Assembly (NCBI GenBank): GCA_947307415.1
Contig: CAMZJA010000002.1
Coordinates: 145,416 to 209,415 of the forward strand
Direction of reading: 5' to 3'
From: an uncultured Bacteroidales bacterium
GTDB lineage: Bacteria; Bacteroidota; Bacteroidia; Bacteroidales; F082
DNA length: 64,000 nt
Part shown: piece by piece, positions 8,534 to 17,796 of the stretch
How the letters are laid out: every line of letters starts with the position of its first letter
How positions within the stretch are numbered: the stretch's first letter is position 1
Translations under genes and position numbers: made by a program
The notes under the pieces: model-generated
Seen by the model: the letters and a program-made list of their open reading frames with translations, nothing else
What the model was told of the DNA's origin: nothing
Databases searched by the model: none

Positions 8534-9214
8534 CTAAAGACTAATATCTTTCCCTTCAAGAACAATCACAATCTCTCCTTTTACCTCTTTTTCCTTAAAA
8601 TATTTTATCACTTCTTCCAGGGTTCCTCTCACGTTTTCCTCATGGATTTTTGTCAGCTCGCGAGCCACCGAGACACGACGTTCCGGTCCGGCCACTTCGA
8701 CCAGTTGTTCCAACGTTTTCACCAGTCGGAACGGTGACTCGTACAATATCGTAGTGTATTCATTGTCAACGATTTGTTTGATCTTGGTCTGACGACCTTT
8801 CTTATGAGGCAGGAAACCTTCGAAGATGAAGTGGTCGGCCGCCAGTCCGGAGTTGACAAGAGCCGGCACGAAGGCCGTAGCGCCCGGCAGACACTCCACC
8901 TCGACCCCACGTTTGATGCATTCGCGCACCAGCATGAAGCCTGGGTCGGAGATGGCCGGAGTGCCGGCGTCGGTAACAAGCGCCATGCGTTCGCCGTTGG
9001 CGATACGCTCGGCGATGCGTTCCACCACCACATGTTCGTTGTTCAGGTGAAACGCCTGCATAGGCTTACTTATCTCATAGTGTTTCAATAAGTTACCACT
9101 GGTACGGGTGTCCTCAGCAAGAATCACGTCGACCTCCTCGCGCAGCACACGCAACGCCCTCAAAGTGATGTCCTCAAGGTTTCCAATCGGTGTCGGGACT
9201 AAAAACAATTTCAT
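8534..9214 (-). CDS. rsmI: 16S rRNA (cytidine-1402-2'-O)-methyltransferase
   Basis: A 226-residue member of the tetrapyrrole-methylase superfamily that 2'-O-methylates C1402 in the decoding centre of 16S rRNA using S-adenosylmethionine. The N-terminal VPTPIGNLEDITLRALRVL and the AEDTRTSGNLLKHY and DAGTPAISDPG motifs are diagnostic of RsmI. Its start overlaps the stop of the upstream acidic protein gene by 4 bp (ATGA), implying translational coupling. The last codons fall inside a short intergenic inverted repeat. The length fits the shorter Bacteroidetes form, which lacks an extra C-terminal extension. Confidence 0.95.
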   Translation of the reverse strand: MKLFLVPTPIGNLEDITLRALRVLREEVDVILAEDTRTSGNLLKHYEISKPMQAFHLNNEHVVVERIAERIANGERMALVTDAGTPAISDPGFMLVRECIKRGVEVECLPGATAFVPALVNSGLAADHFIFEGFLPHKKGRQTKIKQIVDNEYTTILYESPFRLVKTLEQLVEVAGPERRVSVARELTKIHEENVRGTLEEVIKYFKEKEVKGEIVIVLEGKDISL

Positions 9215-9999
9215 ATAAATCGTCTTTCAACAATATCATTCAACATCTTATATGCCTGCGACTCTGTATCCCATTGAAGTTCGATCTGCAGCTCGCTCAT
9301 ATAAACTTTAGCGCCAGAGAGCGTCGGGAAATCGTTCAAAGCATCAACAGATTTATTGTAACGCTCCACCGAGCCTTTAAACAAATCATTGATAATCATT
9401 ACTTTATCATTGATTCCGAGTGCCATTCTGATATCATCAACAGGTGTGCGCTGTAATCGTGCCGCAAGGCTATTATCTTCCGGCTCCTCTGGCGTGACAT
9501 CTTCAGAATCCTCGGCTTCCACAAGTGTTTCCTGCATTTCTTCTACCGACTCGACATGGAACATCTCGTCATCCTCGTCTTCCCAATCCTCTTCGTCATC
9601 GTCATCGGGTCGTTCTTCTTCATTTGCAGGCTCTTTCTCTTGCTTTTCCTCTTCTTCGACGACTTCAGGCTCAGGCTCTTGCTCCGGTTCCTGTTCTGGT
9701 TCTTCCAAAACCTCGGCAGGAGTCTCGATTTCAAACTCCACGTCGCGATTTATCAGTTCGCCACCTTCGTTGATCTCAGTGCTGACAGGCTCTTTTTCAA
9801 CGACTTCTTTTGTCACGTTATCTGATTGATAATCACAGAGCAACTCGTAAAATTCGCGTGTGCGTTCCATCATAATGTCGAGGTCGAGGCGGCTCATCTC
9901 ACGGTCGTTGCGATACATGTAGTCAACCTGCACCATCATGCGGCCGAGAAGGCGTTTCATCTCGAGCACGATATTATTTTCATTTTTTTGTGTTTCCAT
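9211..9999 (-). CDS. Hypothetical protein with a long acidic low-complexity linker
   Basis: A 262-residue protein of unrecognised function. Residues 1-60 form an amphipathic helical region ([17 protein letters not shown]), and residues ~65-185 are extremely rich in Glu, Asp and Pro (repeated EQEPE and [14 protein letters not shown]). The C-terminal ~75 residues ([46 protein letters not shown]) form a compact helical domain. It is coupled to rsmI by a 4-bp overlap and divergent from tdk. The two ordered ends joined by a charged tether suggest a scaffolding or binding role, which is inference only. Confidence 0.75.
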   Translation of the reverse strand: METQKNENNIVLEMKRLLGRMMVQVDYMYRNDREMSRLDLDIMMERTREFYELLCDYQSDNVTKEVVEKEPVSTEINEGGELINRDVEFEIETPAEVLEEPEQEPEQEPEPEVVEEEEKQEKEPANEEERPDDDDEEDWEDEDDEMFHVESVEEMQETLVEAEDSEDVTPEEPEDNSLAARLQRTPVDDIRMALGINDKVMIINDLFKGSVERYNKSVDALNDFPTLSGAKVYMSELQIELQWDTESQAYKMLNDIVERRFI

Positions 10000-10012
10000 A
10001 TCAAATATTCTT

Positions 10013-10035
10013 TAATTTTGTGCTCAACAAAAGTA
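10013..10035. promoter_or_regulatory. Divergent -7 boxes between the acidic-protein/rsmI operon and tdk
   Basis: TAATTTTG at 10013-10020 reads rightward toward tdk (start 10059). TACTTTTG at 10035-10028 on the minus strand reads toward the acidic-protein gene (start 9999). The boxes lie 7 bp apart, so the two transcripts would start almost back to back. Confidence 0.55.
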
Positions 10036-10058
10036 TAAAAAAATTAAATACGTCGGAT

Positions 10059-10670
10059 ATGTTTCTCGAAAAAGATTCTCATAATAAATCGAAAGGATGG
10101 ATTGAGGTGGTGTGCGGCTCAATGTTTTCTGGCAAAACCGAAGAATTGATACGTCGTCTGAACCGCGCCAGAATCGCTAAATTAAGAGTCGAAATCTTCA
10201 AGCCGGGAATCGACACGAGATATTCCGAGGAGGATGTCGTTTCGCACAACGCCAACGCTTTGCATTCCATTCCGGTTGAGAACGCTCAGCAGATACTGTT
10301 CTATTCCAACGAATGTGATGTGATAGGCATCGATGAGGCGCAATTTTTCGGAAACGAGCTTATCGACGTATGCCAACAACTTGCCAATCAAGGAATTAGA
10401 GTTATTATCGCCGGTCTCGACATGGACTTCATGGGCAAGCCTTTCGGTCCGATGCCACAGCTCATGGCGATAGCCGAAGACGTCACCAAAGTGCACGCCA
10501 TTTGCATGCGCTGCGGCAGTCTGGCGCAATATTCGCACCGTACCATCGCCGGCGACAAGCTCGTGGTGCTTGGCGAGACAGAGAGTTACGAACCTCTTTG
10601 CCGCGAATGTTATATGAAAGCGATGGCTGAAAAAGCCCAGAAAGAGACTAACGCAAACCCTTCACTGTAG
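10059..10670 (+). CDS. tdk: Thymidine kinase (type II)
   Basis: A 203-residue cytosolic enzyme that phosphorylates thymidine with ATP in pyrimidine salvage. It has the P-loop [15 protein letters not shown] at residues 20-27 onward, the DEAQFF Walker-B-like motif, a lasso with Tyr for thymidine binding, and the zinc ligands CMRC and CREC near the C-terminus. In-frame codons reach back to 9990, but they would precede the -7 box at 10013, so the ATG at 10059 ([10 protein letters not shown]) is chosen. The end overlaps tsaB tail-to-tail by 23 bp. Confidence 0.95.
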   Translation: MFLEKDSHNKSKGWIEVVCGSMFSGKTEELIRRLNRARIAKLRVEIFKPGIDTRYSEEDVVSHNANALHSIPVENAQQILFYSNECDVIGIDEAQFFGNELIDVCQQLANQGIRVIIAGLDMDFMGKPFGPMPQLMAIAEDVTKVHAICMRCGSLAQYSHRTIAGDKLVVLGETESYEPLCRECYMKAMAEKAQKETNANPSL

Positions 10671-11337
10671 GGGTTCCCGGAACGAAATCCTTTAAATAAA
10701 ACGGTTCGAAATATGCCACGTCGACGAAATCTTTGTTGTCGAGTTTTCGTTGGGCGATGACATTCATATATTTTGCGGAGCAGTAGAAATCTTTCACCAC
10801 AGTGATTTTGTCGTCGTTCTTGAAGAGTTCGGCGCATTTGTCGGCACCGTCGCCAAAAAGATAAAGGTGATGGTCTTTTTTTAGGTCAGCGAATGAATTC
10901 TCGTCGATGATAACAGCTTCGGTATCCTTTATTTTATTGACGTTTTCGTCGAAGATGGCAGCATAGACCTCCATGCGGCGGGCGTCGATCATCGGAATAC
11001 GTAAAGACGTGCCATGGCGCGTCTCTACAGTGACACCATAGGCCATCGCTTGAAGGGTTTCGACGGCGATTAATGGTTTGGAAACAGCGTAGCAGATGCC
11101 TTTGGCGGTGCTCACACCGATGCGGAGACCAGTGTAGGAGCCCGGTCCCATGCTGACAGCCACGGCATCGAGCTGACTGTACGAAATACCCGCTTTTTTC
11201 ATCACAGAATCAATGAAAAGAGTGATTTTTTCTGAATGATTCTGGCCTTTCGGGTCTTCCTCACAAGCCAAAACCTCGCCGTTATGCACCAAAGCCACCG
11301 AACATGATGGCGTAGCAGTTTCCAAACAAAGAATCAT
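10648..11337 (-). CDS. tsaB: tRNA threonylcarbamoyladenosine biosynthesis protein TsaB
   Basis: A 229-residue ASKHA-fold protein that partners TsaD and TsaE in making t6A37 of ANN-decoding tRNAs. It has [15 protein letters not shown] at the N-terminus and the [21 protein letters not shown] motif that defines TsaB/TsaD. An upstream extension to 11373 is ruled out by a minus-strand -7 box TATCTTTG at 11361-11354, so the start MILCLETA at 11337 is used. It converges on tdk with a 23-bp overlap of coding ends. Confidence 0.93.
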   Translation of the reverse strand: MILCLETATPSCSVALVHNGEVLACEEDPKGQNHSEKITLFIDSVMKKAGISYSQLDAVAVSMGPGSYTGLRIGVSTAKGICYAVSKPLIAVETLQAMAYGVTVETRHGTSLRIPMIDARRMEVYAAIFDENVNKIKDTEAVIIDENSFADLKKDHHLYLFGDGADKCAELFKNDDKITVVKDFYCSAKYMNVIAQRKLDNKDFVDVAYFEPFYLKDFVPGTPTVKGLR

Positions 11338-11444
11338 TTCTTTAAAATTTTTGCAAAGATATAAAAATCTCACGCATATCTCGCAGAAAACGCAGAAATA
11401 TTCTTTCGATAATGACGACTAAAAACGAAAATTTCACTTTTTTC

Positions 11445-11475
11445 TTTGATATTAAAATTTAAATATGTATTTTTG
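11445..11475 (+). promoter_or_regulatory. Consensus promoter of the nucleotide-sugar gene run
   Basis: TTTG at 11445-11448 and TATTTTTG at 11468-11475 have a 19-nt spacer, an excellent match to the Bacteroidetes -33/-7 pattern. The -7 box is 22 nt before the rfbC start. It probably drives at least rfbC-rfbD-rfbB. Confidence 0.75.
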
Positions 11476-11497
11476 CAAGTTATTTGTATATTTTTAG

Positions 11498-12058
11498 ATG
11501 GAGATAATTAAAACTGATATTGAGGGAGTTGTGATCATTGAGCCAAAGGTTTTCAAGGATGACAGGGGATATTTTTTCGAATCATTTTTGCAAAAAGAGT
11601 TTGAGGAGAAGGTTTGCAAGACTGTTTTTGTGCAGGATAACGAGTCGAAATCGTGCTACGGAGTGCTGAGAGGCCTGCATTTTCAGAAGCCGCCGTTTGC
11701 GCAGGCGAAACTGGTGCGTTGCGTGAAAGGCAAGGTGTTGGATGTGGCTGTCGACATTCGCAAAGGCTCGCCGACCTACGGAAAACACACGGCCGCGGTG
11801 CTTTCGGAAGACGATCATAGGATGTTTTTCATACCAAAAGGATTCGCGCATGGTTTTTCTGTTTTGAGCGAGATGGCAGTGTTTCAGTACAAATGCGACA
11901 ACTACTATGCACCGCAGAGCGAAGGAGCACTTCTTTGGAATGATAAAGACTTGAATATCAATTGGATGATACCCGAGCAAGACGTTATTTTATCGGAGAA
12001 AGACAAACATCATCCACTTTTTAAAGATTTTGATTCGCCATTTGTTTTTGAAAAATAA
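11498..12058 (+). CDS. rfbC: dTDP-4-dehydrorhamnose 3,5-epimerase
   Basis: A 186-residue cupin-fold epimerase (RmlC) that converts dTDP-4-keto-6-deoxyglucose to the L-lyxo form, step three of dTDP-L-rhamnose synthesis. Visible family motifs are VVIIEPKVFKDDRGYFFESF at the start, VLRGLHFQ with the catalytic His, and the FIPKGFAHGFSVLSE segment. It is first in the run, four bases upstream of rfbD, behind a good promoter. Confidence 0.95.
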   Translation: MEIIKTDIEGVVIIEPKVFKDDRGYFFESFLQKEFEEKVCKTVFVQDNESKSCYGVLRGLHFQKPPFAQAKLVRCVKGKVLDVAVDIRKGSPTYGKHTAAVLSEDDHRMFFIPKGFAHGFSVLSEMAVFQYKCDNYYAPQSEGALLWNDKDLNINWMIPEQDVILSEKDKHHPLFKDFDSPFVFEK

Positions 12059-12062
12059 AGAG

Positions 12063-12932
12063 ATGAATATATTGATCACAGGCGCCAACGGTCAGCTCGG
12101 CAACGAGATGCGGATAGTTTCGAAGGAAAGCTCCGACAACTACATCTTCACAGATGTGGCGGAACTAGACATCACCGACTTCGACGCTGTGAGAAAATAT
12201 GTGAAAGACAACAATATTAAGGTTATTGTCAACTGCGCCGGATATACCAACGTGGAAAAAGCGGAAGACGAGAAAGAGATGGCAGAGCTTATCAATGCTA
12301 AAGCTGTCGAATATCTGGCAAAGACTTGCAAAGAGAACGACGCCACGCTCATCCACATCTCTACGGATTACGTTTTCGGCGGCAACGAGGGCAACACTCC
12401 ACGCAAGGAAGACGAGAAAGTCAACCCGACTGGAGTTTACGGAATAACAAAGCTTCACGGCGAACAAGCCATTGAAAAAGTCGGATGCAAGCACATAATC
12501 ATCCGCACAGCATGGCTTTACAGCGAGTTTGGCAACAACTTTGTGAAGACAATGCGCAAACTGACAGCGGAAAGAGACAGTCTGAAGGTTGTTTTCGACC
12601 AAGTAGGCACGCCGACATATGCTCTCGACCTTGCTAATGTGATAGCTATTTTTATCGAAAAATTAAAAAATGCCAACGGCCAATGGCCAACAGCCAATGG
12701 CATCTACAACTTTAGTAATGAAGGAGTTATCAGCTGGTACGACTTCGCGAAAGAAATTTGCGAGTTAAGCGGCAACGTGTGCGACATACAGCCATACCAC
12801 AGCGACGAGTTCCCGAGCAAGGTGAAACGCCCTAGCTATTCAGTTTTGGACAAGACAAAAATTAAAAATAAGTTAAATATCACGATTCCGCATTGGAAGG
12901 AGTCATTAAAAAAATGCATTAAAAACCTATGA
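12063..12932 (+). CDS. rfbD: dTDP-4-dehydrorhamnose reductase
   Basis: A 289-residue short-chain dehydrogenase (RmlD) that reduces dTDP-4-keto-L-rhamnose with NAD(P)H to dTDP-L-rhamnose. It has the nucleotide-binding GANGQLGNE, the STDYVFGG strand with the catalytic Thr/Asp, and the YGITKLHGE Tyr-x3-Lys pair. The start at 12063 (MNILITGAN) is preferred over an in-frame ATG at 12030, which lies inside rfbC. A short internal stretch NANGQWPTANG near residue 205 looks like a small local repeat insertion. The stop overlaps the rfbB start by 4 bp. Confidence 0.95.
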   Translation: MNILITGANGQLGNEMRIVSKESSDNYIFTDVAELDITDFDAVRKYVKDNNIKVIVNCAGYTNVEKAEDEKEMAELINAKAVEYLAKTCKENDATLIHISTDYVFGGNEGNTPRKEDEKVNPTGVYGITKLHGEQAIEKVGCKHIIIRTAWLYSEFGNNFVKTMRKLTAERDSLKVVFDQVGTPTYALDLANVIAIFIEKLKNANGQWPTANGIYNFSNEGVISWYDFAKEICELSGNVCDIQPYHSDEFPSKVKRPSYSVLDKTKIKNKLNITIPHWKESLKKCIKNL

Positions 12933-14062
12933 AGAACATCATCATCACCGGCGGCGCAGGATTCATCGGAAGTCACGTTGTAAGACTTTTTGTGAACAAA
13001 TATCCTGATTATCATATCATTAACGTCGATAAGCTGACATACGCAGGCAACCTCGCTAACTTGAAGGACATCGAAGACAAGCCAAACTACACTTTCGTGA
13101 AAGCTGACATCTGCGACTTTGAGACGATAATGGGAATCTTCAAGAAATACAACGTCGACGGTGTGATTCACCTCGCGGCCGAAAGCCATGTTGACCGTTC
13201 AATCAAAGACCCGTTCACATTCGCTCAAACCAACGTGATGGGAACTTTGAGCATGCTTCAGGCAGCCAAACTGACATGGGAACAGCTGCCGGAGAAATGG
13301 GAAGGCAAACGATTCTACCACATCTCAACCGACGAAGTGTACGGCGCATTGGAGCTAACAAATCCTGAAGGCATTGAGCCTCCGTTCACAACAAAGGCTT
13401 CTTCAGGCAAGCACCATCTTGCTTACGGCAGCAAGTTCTTCACCGAAGATTTGAAATACATGCCGCATTCACCATATTCGGCATCAAAGGCGAGTTCCGA
13501 CCACTTCGTGAGAGCATTCCACGACACATACGGCATGCCTACCATCGTGACAAATTGCTCGAACAACTACGGTCCGTACCAGTTCCCAGAAAAGCTTATT
13601 CCGTTGTTTATCAACAATATACGTCACAGAAAACCATTGCCGGTTTATGGCAAAGGCGAGAATGTCCGCGATTGGTTGTATGTTGAAGACCATGCAAGAG
13701 CGATAGATTTGATTTTCCATAAAGGAAAGGTTGCCGAGACATACAACATCGGCGGTTTCAACGAGTGGAAGAATATAGATATCATTAAGGTTGTGATTAA
13801 CACTGTCGACAGACTTTTAGGCAGAAAAGAAGGCGAGGACATGGACCTCATAACTTTTGTGACAGACCGTGCGGGACACGACATGAGATATGCCATCGAT
13901 TCATCGAAATTGCAGAGAGAACTGGGGTGGGAGCCAAGTTTGCAATTTGAGGAAGGTATTGAAAAGACAGTGAAATGGTATTTGGAAAACCAAGCCTGGA
14001 TGGATAACATCACAAGCGGCGAATACGAGAAATATTACGAGTCGATGTATGCGAACAGATAA
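12929..14062 (+). CDS. rfbB: dTDP-glucose 4,6-dehydratase
   Basis: A 377-residue extended short-chain dehydrogenase (RmlB) that makes dTDP-4-keto-6-deoxyglucose, the second step of rhamnose synthesis. It has the NAD motif GGAGFIGSH at residues 6-14, HLAAESHVDRSI, STDEVYGAL and the YSASKASSDHFVRA catalytic Tyr/Lys. Translational coupling to rfbD (ATGA overlap) places it in the same operon. The first-step enzyme RmlA (glucose-1-phosphate thymidylyltransferase) is not found anywhere in this window. Confidence 0.96.
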   Translation: MKNIIITGGAGFIGSHVVRLFVNKYPDYHIINVDKLTYAGNLANLKDIEDKPNYTFVKADICDFETIMGIFKKYNVDGVIHLAAESHVDRSIKDPFTFAQTNVMGTLSMLQAAKLTWEQLPEKWEGKRFYHISTDEVYGALELTNPEGIEPPFTTKASSGKHHLAYGSKFFTEDLKYMPHSPYSASKASSDHFVRAFHDTYGMPTIVTNCSNNYGPYQFPEKLIPLFINNIRHRKPLPVYGKGENVRDWLYVEDHARAIDLIFHKGKVAETYNIGGFNEWKNIDIIKVVINTVDRLLGRKEGEDMDLITFVTDRAGHDMRYAIDSSKLQRELGWEPSLQFEEGIEKTVKWYLENQAWMDNITSGEYEKYYESMYANR

Positions 14063-14181
14063 ACTTTCACATATTGTCAAAGCGAAATGCAGATATGCTC
14101 GTGTAGTCACACCTTGGCCGTGATTAATGGGGTTATTATATGTATTGAGAAGTAATAAATTGAACCCTAAAAATTAAAAAA

Positions 14182-16389
14182 ATGGAAAAAGTAACAATCA
14201 TACCATATAAGAGTATTTACGAAAACTTCATCGATAAAAAATATCTGAAGAAAGGTTTCGATGAATACCATTTTAGAAATATTCAGACAAAAAAGCCAGA
14301 AGGCGGCTGGCGAAACCTGCGTTCCGACGAAATCGAACGCTTGGTGAAAAACAGTAACACGGCCACAAGTTGGGACGACATCCTGGTGACAGACGAGTTC
14401 GATACCAACCTTGTGAAAAACAACCGTTTCTACGGGATGGTGCGCATCGGAGCCATCAAAAATGTGGTGCTTCAGTATCACGATTTGAAGATGGCGTGCG
14501 GAATCACCGACAGTACCATTATCTCTTGCGACATCGGCGATTTCGTGGCGATTCACGATGTGCATTACATAGCAAATTATATCATTGGCGACCGCTGCAT
14601 CCTCTTCAACGTACATGAGGTTTCGTGCACCGACCACTCGAAGTTCGGCAACGGTATTTTGAAAGACGGCGAGCCTGAGGATGTGCGTGTGTGGCTCGAG
14701 TTGATGAATGAAGCTGGCGGACGCAGGGTGTTGCCTTTCGACGGAATGATTACCGCCGACGCTTATCTTTGGGCAAAATACACTGATATCACCAAGCTTC
14801 AGGACAGACTTTTCGAGATTACTCAGAAGTCGTTCGACAGCAGCAGAGGTTATTATGGAACCATAGGCGAAGGTTGTGTCATCAAGAACTCATGGATCGT
14901 GAAAGACGCGAAGATTGGTCCGTGCTGCTATATCAAGGGCGCTAACAAGCTGAAAAACATCACCATCAACTCGTCGGAGGAAGAGCCGACACAGATTGGT
15001 GAAGGTGTGATTTTGGTGAACGGCATTGTCGGCTACGGATGCCACATCTTCTATTCAGTGGTGGCGACACGTTTCGTCATCGGTGACAACTGCAACCTGA
15101 AATACGGAGCGCGTGTCATCTATTCAATCTTGGGCGATAACTCAACCATCTCATGCTGTGAGGTGTTGAATAACCTTATCTTCCCTGCACACGAGCAGCA
15201 TCACAACAACTCGTTCCTCATCGCCGCTTGCGTGATGGGACAAAGTAATATGGCGGCCGGTGCGACATTAGGATCGAACCACAACAGCCGAGCAACCGAC
15301 GGTGAAATCGTTGCGAAACGCGGTTTCTGGCCGGGACTTTGCTCCAGCGTCAAGCACTCGTCGAAGTTCGCATCGTTCACTCTCCTCTCGAAAGCTGATT
15401 ATCCTAACGAGATGAACATCAGACTGCCGTTTGCATTGGTCAACAACAACGTATCGAAAGACCAACTTGAGGTGATGCCGGCATACTGGTGGATGTACAA
15501 CATGTATGCCATCGCGCGTAACACTTCGAAATATCAGAAACGCGACAAACGTCTGCGCAAGATTCAAAACATTGAGTTTGAGACATTTGCGCCTGATACC
15601 ATGGAAGAAGTCATAGCCGGACGCAAGCTCCTTGAGGTGTGGACAGCCAAAGCCTATCTGCGTTCAAAAGGTGAAAATCCGGAACAGGAATATTACACCT
15701 TGCGCGAACTCGGCCATAAACTCCTCAACGGCGACAAAGCTGTGGTGAAAGGCCTTGAAGTGTTGGGCGAAGAGATGGAGAAATCGCATCGTAAAGTGGT
15801 GATTCTCAAGCCTTATGAAGCATATCATGCCTATGAGGACATGATTATCTATTATGCGGTGAAAAACATCATCACCTATCTTGAAAATCATCCTGAGGAG
15901 ACATTCGACAGCATGTGCAAGCATCTCACCAATGTCCGTCAGCGTGAATGGATCAACATGGGAGGTCAGCTCGTGACTGAAGACGATTTGGAGAAGCTCA
16001 TCGACGACATCTGCAACGGCACGCTCGACAATTGGGACGAAATCCATAAACGTTACAATGATTTGTGGACTAAGTATCAGACAGACAAGCTGTTACACAG
16101 TTATCAAGCATTGAGATTCATCTATAACAAATGTCCTTCTTTGACAAAAGAAATCTTCACCGACGCATTGAACAAATGCGAAAGAATTTTGAAATATGTC
16201 TGCGACCAGGTTTATGAGTCAAGGAAGAAAGACTATGAAAACGTGATCCGCAACTCGACATTCCGTAACATGGTAGAGCGTGACGCGGTTAATGGAAAGC
16301 TCGAAGACAACAGCTTCGTCAAACAAATAAGAAAAGAAACAGAGGTCGGATTGAAATATATCGCCGATGCAAGAGAATTAGTAAAATGA
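14182..16389 (+). CDS. DUF4954 family protein with left-handed beta-helix domain
   Basis: A 735-residue protein. Residues ~85-390 contain hexapeptide-type repeats ([49 protein letters not shown]) forming a left-handed beta-helix as in GlmU or LpxD-like acyl/nucleotidyl transferases. The C-terminal ~280 residues are helical, with no recognised catalytic motif. The family (DUF4954) is widespread in Bacteroidales and often sits next to nagB, as here (22-bp gap). A role in amino-sugar or cell-envelope precursor metabolism is inferred from that linkage. The reaction is unknown. Confidence 0.85.
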   Translation: MEKVTIIPYKSIYENFIDKKYLKKGFDEYHFRNIQTKKPEGGWRNLRSDEIERLVKNSNTATSWDDILVTDEFDTNLVKNNRFYGMVRIGAIKNVVLQYHDLKMACGITDSTIISCDIGDFVAIHDVHYIANYIIGDRCILFNVHEVSCTDHSKFGNGILKDGEPEDVRVWLELMNEAGGRRVLPFDGMITADAYLWAKYTDITKLQDRLFEITQKSFDSSRGYYGTIGEGCVIKNSWIVKDAKIGPCCYIKGANKLKNITINSSEEEPTQIGEGVILVNGIVGYGCHIFYSVVATRFVIGDNCNLKYGARVIYSILGDNSTISCCEVLNNLIFPAHEQHHNNSFLIAACVMGQSNMAAGATLGSNHNSRATDGEIVAKRGFWPGLCSSVKHSSKFASFTLLSKADYPNEMNIRLPFALVNNNVSKDQLEVMPAYWWMYNMYAIARNTSKYQKRDKRLRKIQNIEFETFAPDTMEEVIAGRKLLEVWTAKAYLRSKGENPEQEYYTLRELGHKLLNGDKAVVKGLEVLGEEMEKSHRKVVILKPYEAYHAYEDMIIYYAVKNIITYLENHPEETFDSMCKHLTNVRQREWINMGGQLVTEDDLEKLIDDICNGTLDNWDEIHKRYNDLWTKYQTDKLLHSYQALRFIYNKCPSLTKEIFTDALNKCERILKYVCDQVYESRKKDYENVIRNSTFRNMVERDAVNGKLEDNSFVKQIRKETEVGLKYIADARELVK

Positions 16390-16411
16390 AAACCATAAAA
16401 AACATAGAAAA

Positions 16412-17203
16412 ATGAGAGTAATTATTGAACCAACTTACGAAAAGATGTCACAGTGGGCGGCAAATCATATCGTCCGCAGAATCAACGAATTCAAGCCAAC
16501 TGAGACAAAGCCTTTCATCCTCGGATTGCCTACAGGCTCAACTCCGATAGGAACTTACAAATGCCTCATCAAGGCTTATGAAGAAGGCAAAGTGTCGTTT
16601 AAGAATGTGGTGACATTCAACATGGACGAATACGTGAAGATCCCGGAAAACCATCCAGAGAGCTATCATTCATTCATGTGGAACAACTTCTTCAGCCATA
16701 TTGATATCAAGAAAGAAAACGTTAACATCCTCAACGGCAACGCCGAAGACCTTGAGGCAGAGTGCGCACGTTATGAAGCTAAAATTAAGAGCTACGGCGG
16801 CATTCATCTGTTTATGGGCGGCATCGGTCCTGACGGTCACATCGCATTCAACGAGCCAGGTTCATCACTGACATCACGCACAAGAGTGAAATCGTTGACA
16901 ACAGATACTATCATCGCCAACTCACGTTTCTTCGACAACGACATCAACAAAGTGCCTAAGACGGCTTTGACAGTCGGTGTCGGCACAGTGATGGATTCAC
17001 AGGAGGTGATGATTCTTGCCAACGGTCACAACAAGGCGCGCGCTTTGGCACAGGCCATTGAAGGCAGCGTTTGCCATCTCTGCACCGTGAGCGCATTGCA
17101 GATGCATCCGAAAGGCATCATCGTGTGCGACGACGCGGCGACAGACGAGATGAAAGTCGGAACTGTAAATTATTTCAAAGACATTGAAAAAGACAACCTT
17201 TAA
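16412..17203 (+). CDS. nagB: Glucosamine-6-phosphate deaminase
   Basis: A 263-residue enzyme converting glucosamine-6-phosphate to fructose-6-phosphate and ammonia. Recognisable features are [14 protein letters not shown] (phosphate loop), [10 protein letters not shown] with the catalytic Asp, [20 protein letters not shown] with the active-site His, and [13 protein letters not shown] near the allosteric region. The length is typical of the hexameric NagB. The stop and next start share one base (TAATG), coupling it to the WbpD-like acetyltransferase. It links amino-sugar pools to the polysaccharide genes around it. Confidence 0.95.
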   Translation: MRVIIEPTYEKMSQWAANHIVRRINEFKPTETKPFILGLPTGSTPIGTYKCLIKAYEEGKVSFKNVVTFNMDEYVKIPENHPESYHSFMWNNFFSHIDIKKENVNILNGNAEDLEAECARYEAKIKSYGGIHLFMGGIGPDGHIAFNEPGSSLTSRTRVKSLTTDTIIANSRFFDNDINKVPKTALTVGVGTVMDSQEVMILANGHNKARALAQAIEGSVCHLCTVSALQMHPKGIIVCDDAATDEMKVGTVNYFKDIEKDNL

Positions 17204-17775
17204 TGTTTTTTAAACACGAATCGAGTTTTATAGATGAAGGTGCCGTCGTGGGCGACGGCACCAAAATCTGGCATTTCTGCCATATCCAGAAGGGTGCGGT
17301 GATAGGAAAAGACTGTTCCTTGGGGCAGAATGTCAATATCGGAAACAATGTAAAGATAGGAAACGGCGTCAAGATTCAAAACAACGTGTCGGTGTACGAG
17401 GGCGTGGAGATTGAAGACAACGTTTTTTGCGGTCCGAGCTGCGTGTTTACTAACGTCGTGACACCACGCGCGCATTTTCCGGTGCACGGCGTTTATGCTA
17501 AGACATTAATAAAAGAAGGTGCGTCGCTGGGTGCCAACTGCACCGTGGTATGCGGACACACCATAGGAAAGAGCGCAATGATAGCGGCTGGCGCTGTCGT
17601 CACCACAGACGTGAAAGACTATGCGCTGATGGCAGGAGTGCCGGCAAAGCAGATTGGATGGGTTTGTGAATGTGGTAAGAAATTGGGAGTGGATTTGAAA
17701 TGTCAATGTGGAAGACAATACAAAATGACAAGGGGGTTCCTCGCGCCTGCGGCGCTCGGAATGACAGATAAATAG
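17203..17775 (+). CDS. WbpD/WlbB-like UDP-amino-sugar N-acetyltransferase
   Basis: A 190-residue left-handed beta-helix acetyltransferase (hexapeptide repeats from residue 9: IDEGAVVGDGTKIWHFCHIQ, then IGKDCSLGQNVNIGNNVKIG). The conserved active-site stretch NVVTPRAHFPVHG and the C-terminal SLGANCTVVCGHTIGKSAMI match WbpD/WlbB enzymes, which acetylate UDP-3-amino-2-acetamido-uronic acids. A CECGKKL...CQCGRQY motif resembles a small metal-binding knuckle seen in this subfamily. The last ~15 codons (RGFLAPAALGMTDK) derive from a dispersed palindromic repeat. It is followed 21 bp later by a WlbA-like oxidase, its expected pathway partner. Confidence 0.85.
   Translation: MFFKHESSFIDEGAVVGDGTKIWHFCHIQKGAVIGKDCSLGQNVNIGNNVKIGNGVKIQNNVSVYEGVEIEDNVFCGPSCVFTNVVTPRAHFPVHGVYAKTLIKEGASLGANCTVVCGHTIGKSAMIAAGAVVTTDVKDYALMAGVPAKQIGWVCECGKKLGVDLKCQCGRQYKMTRGFLAPAALGMTDK
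17727..17766. repeat. Dispersed palindromic repeat, degenerate copy forming a CDS end
   Basis: GACAAGGGGGTTCCTCGCGC, then CTGCGGCGCTCGGAATGACA, is a diverged member of the GTCATTTCGA repeat family. It encodes the last residues of the WbpD-like acetyltransferase. Confidence 0.5.
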
Positions 17776-17796
17776 GAATATATTTTTGTTTTTTAT

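Noticed and set aside
9389-9829. Ser-rich plus-strand frames opposite the acidic protein
   Set aside because: They are mirror translations of Glu/Asp codons of the real gene and start without a promoter.
9990-10058. N-terminal extension of thymidine kinase
   Set aside because: It would begin upstream of the -7 box for the gene and adds no family-like sequence.
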